A DNA stretch of 64,000 bases from AG2 sp036493735 (GTDB taxonomy: Bacteria; Gemmatimonadota; Gemmatimonadetes; Gemmatimonadales; Gemmatimonadaceae). The notes beneath the pieces were generated by a model. The model was given only the letters and a program-made list of their open reading frames with translations. It did not search any database and was not told the DNA's origin. The position numbers were made by a program, and so were the translations under genes. Of this stretch, positions 25,458 through 33,432 are shown in pieces (within the stretch, counting starts at the first letter, position 1; each line of letters begins with the position of its first letter). The stretch lies in assembly GCA_036493735.1 (NCBI GenBank), contig DASXPH010000019.1:1-64000 (forward strand), written 5' to 3'.

Positions 25458-26120
25458 CTAATCGATGAGTCCGCGTCGCTGCGCGTGCGTTACCGCCTCG
25501 AGACGGTTGTGCGTGCGGAGTTTTCGGTTGATGTGATGGAGATGGTTACGGAGCGTTTGAGCGGAGATGCGCAATGTGTCAGCGATGCCTGCTGGGTTGC
25601 CGCCGTCCGCGAAGAGCTTGAGGATGCGCCGCTCCTGGTCAGAAAGCGGCTCGACCGGCGCATGATCGGATGCATCGCCGGCGACCGTGACGAGCTGTCT
25701 TGCGATCCCCGTCATCTGATCGAGCAGCTCCTCCTTTCGCCGGCGTCTGCTGATGTCGTGAGCCAACCGAACGAACAGGCGACGTCCGCTTCGATGGTTC
25801 GCGAAGACAATCGTAGAAATGTTCACCCAGGTCCGGCTCCCATTTCGCTTGCGCACCTCCAGATCAAAATTCTCGATTCCGCCGGAGTAATCATCGCAGT
25901 GCCGCGTCGCGCTCTCGAAGCCTCCCGCCAGCGCCCGAGTACCCAGCGCGTCGCGTGCCTCGAACACGAGATCGATGTCGCAGTGCAACACTTCACTCGC
26001 GCGATAGCCAAAGAGCTTCTCCGCCGCGGCATTCCACGAGCAGATCTCACCGTCATCGGCGACGGTATAGGCGGCATCAGCGGTCTGCTCGAGCAACGCG
26101 AACAACTCTGCCTCTAGCAC
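25458..26120 (-). CDS. PAS-domain LuxR-type response regulator
   Basis: Regulator of 220 residues. An N-terminal PAS domain (FALLEQTADAAYTVADDGEICSWNAAAEKLFGYRASEV, about residues 5-45, on to about 125) is joined to a LuxR HTH at about 155-218 (VEPLSDQERRILKLFADGGNPAGIADTLRISAQTLRNHLHHINRKLRTHNRLEAVTHAQRRG). There is no receiver domain, so it senses through PAS directly. It starts six bases after the stop of the OmpR-type regulator gene and is the third gene of a leftward kinase-regulator-regulator operon. Confidence 0.87.
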   Translation of the reverse strand: MLEAELFALLEQTADAAYTVADDGEICSWNAAAEKLFGYRASEVLHCDIDLVFEARDALGTRALAGGFESATRHCDDYSGGIENFDLEVRKRNGSRTWVNISTIVFANHRSGRRLFVRLAHDISRRRRKEELLDQMTGIARQLVTVAGDASDHAPVEPLSDQERRILKLFADGGNPAGIADTLRISAQTLRNHLHHINRKLRTHNRLEAVTHAQRRGLID

Positions 26121-26126
26121 TGTTAC

Positions 26127-26831
26127 TTACTCATGGCGTTGGTGGACCTCATCGGAGTCCTGCCGATGCCGGAGACTAAACCCCACGCCGCGAACACTCG
26201 CGACGAAAGGTTCGCCTGCAAGTTCGGTCAGTTTCCTGCGCAAGTTCTTGATGTGGACATCGACGACATTGCTCTCGGGATCGAAGTGCATGTCCCACAT
26301 TTTCTCGAGAAGCGTGGTGCGACGGACGACCTCCTCGGCATGGAGCAAGAAGTACTCGAGCAGCTGAAATTCCTTGGGTGTGAGATCGAGCCGGCGATCG
26401 TTCGCAGTCGCGATGTGCCGCAATCGGTCCAGCGCGATCACACCGTACCGCAGCACATCGAGCCGCTCCGCACCACCGCGCCGGCACAACGCTCGAATCC
26501 GGGCGAGCAGCTCGTCGAATGGAAACGGCTTGGCCAAATAATCGTCGGCGCCGGCGTCGAGTCCGCGCACGACGTCTTCAACGGCAGCGCGCGACGTGAG
26601 CATCAGTATTGGCGTCTTACGTCCCTCGCGCCTGAGCTCCGCCGCAATCTGAAATCCGTTTTTTTTCGGCAGCACGACGTCGAGCAGGATGACGTCGTAT
26701 TCATTGACGTGAGCCAGCATCGTGGCCTCGTCTCCGTCACCGGCCAGGTCGACGGCGTAACCCTCCTCGTGCAATCCTAGTTCGATGAAGCCGGCAACCT
26801 TACGGTCGTCTTCGACTACGAGGATCTTCAT
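26127..26831 (-). CDS. OmpR/PhoB-family response regulator
   Basis: Regulator of 234 residues. The receiver domain carries VVEDDRKVAGF, the phospho-acceptor in YDVILLDVVLPKKNG (about Asp51), the Thr/Ser position in ILMLTSRA and Lys in YLAKPFPFDELLARI. The winged helix occupies about 128-225 (YGVIALDRLRHIATANDRRLDLTPKEFQLLEYFLLHAEEVVRRTTLLEKMWDMHFDPESNVVDVHIKNLRRKL). The gene lies 56 bp after the GAF kinase gene and six bases before the PAS-LuxR gene, so all three form an operon. The kinase partner is probably 26888-28150. Confidence 0.92.
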   Translation of the reverse strand: MKILVVEDDRKVAGFIELGLHEEGYAVDLAGDGDEATMLAHVNEYDVILLDVVLPKKNGFQIAAELRREGRKTPILMLTSRAAVEDVVRGLDAGADDYLAKPFPFDELLARIRALCRRGGAERLDVLRYGVIALDRLRHIATANDRRLDLTPKEFQLLEYFLLHAEEVVRRTTLLEKMWDMHFDPESNVVDVHIKNLRRKLTELAGEPFVASVRGVGFSLRHRQDSDEVHQRHE

Positions 26832-26887
26832 GGTTCAATGGTATCGGGCGTCGCTGAGGTAGCTCGAAGGTCTGGATGAAGATTTCT

Positions 26888-28150
26888 TCATTTGGAGTCG
26901 GCGGGCACTTCCAATACGAAGCAGCCACCCTTGCCGGTTCGGCAGACAGCGTGAAGCTCGCCGCCTAACAGGCGGGCGAGGCGTCGAGACAAAGGCAGGC
27001 CGAGCCCAAGGCCGCGACTCTCTTCACCGACCTTGGTCACGTAAATGTCAAAGATTCGTTCCGCATCATCTATCGGGACTCCCGGTCCTTCATCTTCGAT
27101 CGTATAGAGGACGCTGTCCTCACGCGCCGCAATACTCACGAGCACTGTACTGCTCTCTGGTGCGTACTTGATGGCATTGCCCAACAAATTGACGAGGATT
27201 TGCTCGACCCGATTGGCGTCGGTCTCGCAGTTAGGCAATTCGGACGCGGCCGTCAATTGAAGAGCGATGTGCTTCAGCTCGGCCGCAGGAGTTACTCGAC
27301 GTAACGCGCTGTTGGCCATAGAGGCTGGCGCGACGGCCCTGATGACGGGCCTCAGGCGGTCCTCGTCCAATCGGCTCAGGTCGAGCAAATCGTTGATCAG
27401 CGCGATCGCGTGTTGAGCCGAGTCCAATACCTCGAAGGCCGCGCGGGGGACAGTCGACGGGTCCTTTTTCCTCACCAGCATCTCCGACCAGCCGTAAACC
27501 GCTGCCAGCGCATTCCGCAGTTCATGGTTCACCATCGCGAAAAACCTCTCGCGGGTGCGTTGTAGCTGCTGCACCTCCTCGAGTAGGCGCGCGCTTTCTT
27601 CATGATGGCGCGCATTCTCGATCGCCGCGGCAGTCTTGGCTGCGAGTAGAATCGCGATGTCCTCGTCCTCGTCGGTGAACACGTCGCCACCAGTCTTTTC
27701 GGCGAGGTAGAGATTCCCGAATACACCGCGACTTCCCAGTATCGGGACGCCCAGGAACGAGCGCATGGGGGGATGGTGCGGAGGGAATCCACAGGACGCA
27801 GGATGTCTGGTGAGATCGGATAGTCGGATTGGCTTGGCTTCGGTGATGACGAGTCCGAGAATGCCGCGACCGTGTGGGCTTTCCCCGATCCGCGCCGCCA
27901 ATTCGGAATCGATGCCATAGGTAGTGAAGTGCTCGAGGACTTTCCCATCCGGCGCGATGACTCCGATGGCAGCATAGCGCGCACCGATGACCTCGGCTGA
28001 GACGCGCACAACACGTTGAAACACCCCGTCAAGAGAGACCTCGGTAATGAGCGCCGAGGTCGCCGCCTCGAGTTGCTTCAGGCGATCCCGCGTGGAGGGA
28101 AGCGGTGTGAGGGCATGTACGAGCATGTGGGGAAGATAACGCCATGGCAC
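26888..28150 (-). CDS. GAF-domain sensor histidine kinase
   Basis: Soluble kinase of 420 residues. A GAF domain covers about 30-180 (FQRVVRVSAEVIGARYAAIGVIAPDG ... FLGVPILGSRGVFGNLYLAEK). The H-box is ERFFAMVNHELRNALAAVYGW, with the phospho-His near residue 208; HELRN replaces the more usual HELRT. ATPase motifs are NLLGNAIKYAP, EDEGPGVPIDDAERIFD and GLGLGLPLSRRL. The Phe-Phe-Pro-His-like loop SCGFPPHHPPMRSF is characteristic of DevS-like GAF kinases. The start is either ATG 28150 or ATG 28126; neither has a clear ribosome site. Expected to phosphorylate the OmpR-type regulator just downstream. Confidence 0.9.
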   Translation of the reverse strand: MPWRYLPHMLVHALTPLPSTRDRLKQLEAATSALITEVSLDGVFQRVVRVSAEVIGARYAAIGVIAPDGKVLEHFTTYGIDSELAARIGESPHGRGILGLVITEAKPIRLSDLTRHPASCGFPPHHPPMRSFLGVPILGSRGVFGNLYLAEKTGGDVFTDEDEDIAILLAAKTAAAIENARHHEESARLLEEVQQLQRTRERFFAMVNHELRNALAAVYGWSEMLVRKKDPSTVPRAAFEVLDSAQHAIALINDLLDLSRLDEDRLRPVIRAVAPASMANSALRRVTPAAELKHIALQLTAASELPNCETDANRVEQILVNLLGNAIKYAPESSTVLVSIAAREDSVLYTIEDEGPGVPIDDAERIFDIYVTKVGEESRGLGLGLPLSRRLARLLGGELHAVCRTGKGGCFVLEVPADSK

Positions 28151-28197
28151 AATGGGCCTTTAACAAAACTTCCTCGTTTCTTCACTGTCCCTTCATA

Positions 28198-28214
28198 AGA
28201 CATTGCTAATGTCT
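28198..28214. promoter_or_regulatory. AGACATT-GCT-AATGTCT palindrome between divergent kinase genes
   Basis: Perfect 7-bp arms (28198-28204 and 28208-28214) around GCT. It sits in the 250-bp AT-richer gap between the leftward GAF-kinase operon and the rightward membrane kinase gene, so it is positioned as a shared operator. No regulator can be assigned from sequence. Confidence 0.4.
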
Positions 28215-28400
28215 ACCTCGACCGCTGAGAAGCTGTCATGCGTACGACAGGCCAGACAAGAGAGTTCATGAGGAGCATCGGTAAGAAGGACTCCGTGAAG
28301 ACGGAATCGCGCATACGAGCACTTTTGATTCGTACGTCGAGCGACTCGTAGTTGATCGCCTTGCGACGGAAGATGTCAACCGGCCCTCCTTCATCCTCTC

Positions 28401-30395
28401 GTGAAGACTGCACGCTCTGCCGACGCCGAGTTCGCAACATACGTTACGCCTCTCACCCGGCCACGGCCGGCGCATCCAGACCGTTGGAATGCACCGGCAT
28501 TGCTCCTCGTCGTCGCCCTTCTGCTTGGTTCGGTACTCATCCCGGCGCGCTTTACCTCGAGAATTCTCCGGGTGCTTCGAGAGAGCCACGACGTCATCGA
28601 GCCGGCCCGGCAGAGCGAATCACAGCTCGAGTTGGACCTCGATGGCGAATGGACCGCGTTGCAGGATTATGCACTCACCGGAGACACCGCTGCTCTCGTG
28701 AGACAGCGAGTCGCCGCCACGGGCTCCGACCGCGACCTCGCTGAACTCGACCGCTTCGCCAATGGCCTGGATGGCGAAGCATTGGAAGGCGTTGCTGAGG
28801 TTCGAAGTCGATTGAGCGAGTGGCGACGGCATAGCCGTCCCTTCTTCAGTGAGCATCTGTCGAGGCCAGAGTTTACAGCTCTCTTAAGATCTCAGCAGCT
28901 CGATCGTGACTCGACCTTTTCTGCGGTTACCCGGCTGGAGTCCTATTTGGCCCATCAAGCCGCGATTCGGGGCGATCGCATCGGGATTTCTGAGCAGCAG
29001 AGTCTCGTCGTAAATGCCTCACTCGTGCTCGTTGCGCTCGCAGCAATGTTCGCTGTTGCGGCACTCGTCCAACGCCAGCGGCAGCTGTCGTCGATTATCG
29101 AACGCCGAACGGAAGATGAAGGCGCACTGCGTGCATCGGCGGAGGCGTTCGCGGGCGCGTTTACGAGAGGCGGGGTAACCCAGGAGGTGGCACGCAGTGC
29201 ACTTCATGTGATGCGGGGCCGCGCTGCCTTCATCGGCGAGATCGACGGGGATTCCATTGTTGTCCGTGCGGCTACCGGCTTCGGTGCACCAGCCGAGAAA
29301 ATGACCGTGCCTTTCAGCGGCCGGCTCATCGACGTGCTGGGCCGAGACGGAGAGCCGATGCTCATTTCCGATTTCGCCAACACTCAATTCTCGTGGTTTA
29401 CCGGCGAAGAGAGCCCGAGTGGCTGCTCAGCCATTGTGGTTCCACTCGGTGCGCCAGCGTCATTGCACGGTGCTCTGTTTGTACTGAGCCCCCAAAGCAC
29501 GGCGTTCAATAGGGATGATCTCGAAAAAGCGCGTACCTTGAGTCATCTCATCTCTCTCGCTTACGAGAAAATTCGACTACTGGACGAGGCCCGTGACGGT
29601 CGGCAGGAACTGGAACGAGTACTGAACAGTCGGTCGCGGCTGATGCGCGGGTTCAGTCACGACATCAAGAATCCACTTGGCGCGGCCGATGGCTATGCAG
29701 AGTTACTCACGGCGGGCATTTACGGCGCACTGTCGCCGGAGCAGCGAGCGAGCATCGAACGCCTGCGGGGATCGATTCACACAGCTCTTGCGTTGATCAA
29801 CGACCTGCATGAGCTCGCGCGGGCCGAAACCGGGAAGCTCACGCTATACCTCGAGCCCGTTGCTCTGCATGACGTGCTTCGCGCGAGCAGAGAGGAATTT
29901 CGCGCGGCGGCAACCGCTCGCGGCTTGTCGCTCACAACGGACCTCCCCGATGAACCAGCACTTCTCGAGACGGACGGATTGCGGGTACGTCAAATACTGA
30001 GCAATCTCGTATCGAACGCCATCAAGTACACTCCGAGCGGTTCCATCGTATTGCGCCTGCGGCGCGCAGAAACAGAAACAGGAGACTGGGCACTCATCGA
30101 GGTAGAAGATACCGGCCGTGGCATACCCGAAGCGCAGCTTCCTCTCCTTTTCGAAGAGTTCGTGCGGCTCGGTGAGTCCGACCAAACTGGTGCTGGACTG
30201 GGCCTCGCAATTAGCAGGCGACTGGCGGAAGTCCTTGGAGGACGTATCACGGCGGAGAGCGAAGTCGGTCGCGGCTCCCGGTTTGTCCTGTGGTTGCCCA
30301 TGGCGCGCGTGCACGACAGCTCGCAGCAACGCGTTGCCGACGAAAGGTCATCGGACCCATTCGAACCACATCCGCACAACCAGACGCTGCCCTAG
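28401..30395 (+). CDS. Membrane sensor kinase with GAF domain and HDIKNPL H-box
   Basis: Kinase of 664 residues. Two membrane spans (LLLVVALLLGSVLIPA at about 33-49; LVVNASLVLVALAAMFAVAALV at about 200-221) enclose a periplasmic helical sensor of CHASE3-like type (LELDLDGEWTALQDYALTGDTAAL, ... FSAVTRLESYLAHQAA). A GAF domain spans about 240-390. The H-box is RGFSHDIKNPLGAADGYAELL (His about 419), an unusual HDxKNPL form shared with the kinase at 41578. ATPase motifs are NLVSNAIKYTPSG, EDTGRGIPEAQLP and GAGLGLAIS. The start GTG 28401 has no evident ribosome site. Divergent from the GAF-kinase operon; no adjacent regulator downstream. Confidence 0.88.
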   Translation: MKTARSADAEFATYVTPLTRPRPAHPDRWNAPALLLVVALLLGSVLIPARFTSRILRVLRESHDVIEPARQSESQLELDLDGEWTALQDYALTGDTAALVRQRVAATGSDRDLAELDRFANGLDGEALEGVAEVRSRLSEWRRHSRPFFSEHLSRPEFTALLRSQQLDRDSTFSAVTRLESYLAHQAAIRGDRIGISEQQSLVVNASLVLVALAAMFAVAALVQRQRQLSSIIERRTEDEGALRASAEAFAGAFTRGGVTQEVARSALHVMRGRAAFIGEIDGDSIVVRAATGFGAPAEKMTVPFSGRLIDVLGRDGEPMLISDFANTQFSWFTGEESPSGCSAIVVPLGAPASLHGALFVLSPQSTAFNRDDLEKARTLSHLISLAYEKIRLLDEARDGRQELERVLNSRSRLMRGFSHDIKNPLGAADGYAELLTAGIYGALSPEQRASIERLRGSIHTALALINDLHELARAETGKLTLYLEPVALHDVLRASREEFRAAATARGLSLTTDLPDEPALLETDGLRVRQILSNLVSNAIKYTPSGSIVLRLRRAETETGDWALIEVEDTGRGIPEAQLPLLFEEFVRLGESDQTGAGLGLAISRRLAEVLGGRITAESEVGRGSRFVLWLPMARVHDSSQQRVADERSSDPFEPHPHNQTLP

Positions 30396-30570
30396 TAACA
30401 TCCGTCAGGAACGGAGGGCGCGACCCTGGACTGCCGACGTTGACGCAATCGCGCTGGCCGGACGGCCGTCAGGCAATCGGAATCGCACTGTCGCTTCGTG
30501 CGGATTCCTCGTCGTGGACAAGTCAGCGATGGATACTGCGAACACGTCCTTTCGACGGCGCGCCCCAGGC

Positions 30571-32835
30571 CTACGAGCGATGGACAGCCTTTACGACAAA
30601 GGCACCGTTGAGTGAACGCGAAAGTGCACCGCGCGTCGGAAACCTGTACGGTGCCGCCGGATCGGTGGTGTACCCAGAGTTCCAGACGAGGTACACGTCG
30701 TCGCCAATCTGCGGGATCCAGTGGAAGCGAAGGTTGAAGTCGACGCGACGGTTCTCGTTGTTGAACTGCACGAAGCTGAGAAACGCCGTGCGAGTATTGA
30801 GCGCATACTCCAACCGGCCGGCAATTGCCGTCGCCACGAAGCTCCCATTCATCAGCTTCGCCTCTGTCCGTGAGGCATCGACACCGAGGATAACGTGTCC
30901 TCCTCCGCGCCAGGTGCCGCGCATGGAGGCGTCGACACTTCGGCCGTCATAAAAACCCCCGAAGCCTATGGTACTCCCAAGACTGAACGGCCGGCCCATG
31001 GATGTCTGATACTGGGCCTCGCCCCGCGTCCACCAGTATCGACCGGGATCGATGCTGATCGTCCTGAAGATGTCGAACGACTCCGTCGGCGCGTCGAGCG
31101 AGCGCACGACGCTCGCGGCAAACATATCGCCCGACTGCAGCGTGCCGCCCAGCACCTGCCACGTCAGCGTCGCCGTCTGCCAGCTGCGACTGTCGCTCAG
31201 CGTGCCGGGCGAATCGGATACGTTCGCGATGATGTCCCAGCTCGGAATTGGCGCCTCGAAATCGAGCTGGCGAACGCCCAACACGCCAGGCCGCGGCATG
31301 TAGTCGATGTGCCCCGTCGTCTCCCAGATGCCCGTGCGGCGCACGAAGCCGAGCGGCGGAGCGTACCCGGCATCGATGCGGTACAACGAGACAAAGTTGT
31401 CGAAGAGATCGTTGGGGAAGTCGGTGCCGTAGCGCCACGCGAGTGGCGTTCCCGAGACGCCAGGCGTCTGCGTGCCGGAGATCCAGAACGACGGCTCGAT
31501 GTTGTACCCGCGAACCAGGAGCGGCAGATCGACATCCACTCCGCCCGCTCGCTGATTCCCGCCCACGTTGGGACCCGCACGATCGATCAACATCGCGCCC
31601 ACATATGAGCGCGCCAAAATGTCGTGCTTGACGCGCACAACCGCGTCGTTGGCCTGATCCAGCCCGCCCGTTCGCGCGTCGATGAGACCGAGCGTCCACG
31701 GCCCCTCCCTGCCGGTGACGCGCACGCCGCCCAGAATGGGATACGGCGTACCCAGCGTGTCGAGGCCAATTCGGCGCGAGTAGAAGAGCTGCGCTCGTCC
31801 CTCCGTACCAAACGCGAAGATCCCGCTCGACTCGAGAAAGAACTCGCGCTTCTCCGGGAAGAACAGAGGGAAGCGGGTCAGGTTTATTACTTGTGAATCA
31901 GCCTCCACCTGCGCGAAATCGGTGTTGACCGTCAGGTCCGCGGTGAGGGTCGGTGACAGCGCCATCTTCGCGTCGAGCCCACCCTTCGCACCGACGAAGC
32001 CATTGCTGAGACGCGTGCCGATCGAATCGTGCTCCGGCGACACGGCACGGGCGAGCACATAGGGCATGAGCGCGATGTTTCGGCCCCGCTCCAACACGCC
32101 GAGACCGACAAGGTCTCCCTCGGCGAGCAGGTGGTAGATGCCCTGCGTTCGTCCCCAGCCACGCCAGAGCGACTCCTCGTTCTTGCGCCTGATGAAGCGA
32201 CGGACATTGAAGCCGAAGGCGGCCCCGGCGCCGGACTGAAATCGAAGCGTCCGGAATGGAATGCGGAACTCGGCGATCCACCCGGTCGAGTCACGCCTAA
32301 CGGCGACGTCCCAGATGCCGTTCCAGTCGGCGTTGAGCACGTCGACGCCGCTGAACTGCGCGTCCCACATCGCACCGTTAGGGTTCGTTTGAAAGAGAAA
32401 GGCCGAGCGGCGGTCGTGGAAGCTGTCGATGAGCAGCGTGATGTTGTCATCCGAGCCGAGATCCGCGTCGCGCCGGAGCTGCGCGGCGCGAATCGCGCCC
32501 GGGTCGCGATCGTAGGCGTGCACCGCGACATACAGCGCCTCGCCGTCACGGACTACCTTGACGACGGTGCGCTCGCTCGATGGCGTCCCCTCGAGAGGCT
32601 CCCGCTGGCGAAAATCGGCGATCGAGTCCGAGCTTTGCCAGAACCGCTCCGTCATGGAAGCATCGAGGCGAATACTGCCGCTTGCGCGACCGACTCGCAC
32701 GGTGCTCGACGACGATTGCTCGACACGGCTGCTGGTGTCGGCCTGCGCTCGGGCCAAAGCGGGTGTCGCTGCTGACAGGCAGAGCAGCATCGACGCCGTG
32801 ACGCTCGCGGGTGTCACATGGAGCAGGGTTGTCAC
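30571..32835 (-). CDS. DUF5916 outer-membrane-associated protein with CBM9-like domain
   Basis: Secreted protein of 754 residues. A signal peptide (VTASMLLCLSAATPALARAQ) is followed by a CBM9-like sandwich (IRLDASMTERFWQSSDSIADFRQREPLEGTPSSERTVVKVVRDGEALYVAVHAYD, with DDNITLLIDSFHDRRSAF). From about residue 230 it is a long beta barrel-like DUF5916 region (LTVNTDFAQVEADSQVINLTRFPLFFPEKREFFLESSGIFAFG, the family hallmark) ending in alternating strands. Relatives are abundant in Bacteroidota and Gemmatimonadota and may handle glycans; substrate unknown. Monocistronic and convergent with the membrane kinase gene. Confidence 0.88.
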   Translation of the reverse strand: MTTLLHVTPASVTASMLLCLSAATPALARAQADTSSRVEQSSSSTVRVGRASGSIRLDASMTERFWQSSDSIADFRQREPLEGTPSSERTVVKVVRDGEALYVAVHAYDRDPGAIRAAQLRRDADLGSDDNITLLIDSFHDRRSAFLFQTNPNGAMWDAQFSGVDVLNADWNGIWDVAVRRDSTGWIAEFRIPFRTLRFQSGAGAAFGFNVRRFIRRKNEESLWRGWGRTQGIYHLLAEGDLVGLGVLERGRNIALMPYVLARAVSPEHDSIGTRLSNGFVGAKGGLDAKMALSPTLTADLTVNTDFAQVEADSQVINLTRFPLFFPEKREFFLESSGIFAFGTEGRAQLFYSRRIGLDTLGTPYPILGGVRVTGREGPWTLGLIDARTGGLDQANDAVVRVKHDILARSYVGAMLIDRAGPNVGGNQRAGGVDVDLPLLVRGYNIEPSFWISGTQTPGVSGTPLAWRYGTDFPNDLFDNFVSLYRIDAGYAPPLGFVRRTGIWETTGHIDYMPRPGVLGVRQLDFEAPIPSWDIIANVSDSPGTLSDSRSWQTATLTWQVLGGTLQSGDMFAASVVRSLDAPTESFDIFRTISIDPGRYWWTRGEAQYQTSMGRPFSLGSTIGFGGFYDGRSVDASMRGTWRGGGHVILGVDASRTEAKLMNGSFVATAIAGRLEYALNTRTAFLSFVQFNNENRRVDFNLRFHWIPQIGDDVYLVWNSGYTTDPAAPYRFPTRGALSRSLNGAFVVKAVHRS

Positions 32836-32995
32836 AGATGAATCCTATCCAGGCTCGCGACCCGTCTCCATGCGGCGCTCGCCCGCACAAACTCCGGGGG
32901 GAGCTGAGCAATCGTTAGTGATCCGCCCCCTGAAACAACGCCTGTGGTGCTCAGCAAATCGCCGGAGCCCTTCGGGATTGTATGGCGTCGCAAGC

Positions 32996-33052
32996 TTGAC
33001 AAAGCCAGCCGCCGAACAGTACCGTAGCTGGAGATTCTCACCCGAGAGTCTG
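32996..33052 (+). promoter_or_regulatory. Possible promoter and operator of PadR-ADOP pair 2
   Basis: TTGACA at 32996-33001 is followed 18 bp later by TACCGT (33020-33025). An imperfect palindrome, AGATTCTC..GAGAGTCT, lies at 33033-33052. Together they are placed as a promoter with an overlapping operator about 27 bp before the PadR start. The palindrome does not match the CTTG..CAAG form seen before the other two PadR genes. Confidence 0.35.
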
Positions 33053-33078
33053 TAGGGAGCTGCCAGGAACAGGCCCGC

Positions 33079-33420
33079 ATGTCGCCTCCGATCTTGCTCG
33101 TCAAGGGTTCCCTCGATGCGCTCGTCCTGCGCGCCCTCTTCCTCGGGCCATTGCACGGCTTCGACATCGCCACCTGGCTCGAGGAGCGCGCCGGCCAGCC
33201 CCTCGAGATCGAGGAGAGCGCCCTGTACCAGGCGTTGCGGCGGCTCGAAGAGCGCCAACTCATCACGTCGGAATGGCGCGTGACGCCGAAGAACCGTCAG
33301 GCGCGATACTATCGACTCACGCCGTCTGGCCGCGCACACCTCAAGACCGAGAGCAAACGCTGGCTGCGGTACGCCGACATGCTGCGGGCAGTGCTCGGCG
33401 ACGCTGCGCCCGCTCGCTGA
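33079..33420 (+). CDS. PadR-family repressor paired with ADOP permease
   Basis: Repressor of 113 residues: LVKGSLDALVLRALFLGPLHGF, IATWLEERAGQPLEIEESALYQALRRLEERQLI, and the wing WRVTPKNRQARYYRLTPSGRAHL, then the dimer helix ESKRWLRYADMLRAVLG. Compared with the window's other PadR proteins the turn before the recognition helix reads EESALYQAL rather than EGSLYPAL. It is followed 12 bp later by the permease gene in the same direction. Confidence 0.88.
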   Translation: MSPPILLVKGSLDALVLRALFLGPLHGFDIATWLEERAGQPLEIEESALYQALRRLEERQLITSEWRVTPKNRQARYYRLTPSGRAHLKTESKRWLRYADMLRAVLGDAAPAR

Positions 33421-33432
33421 CGCGAGGCAACG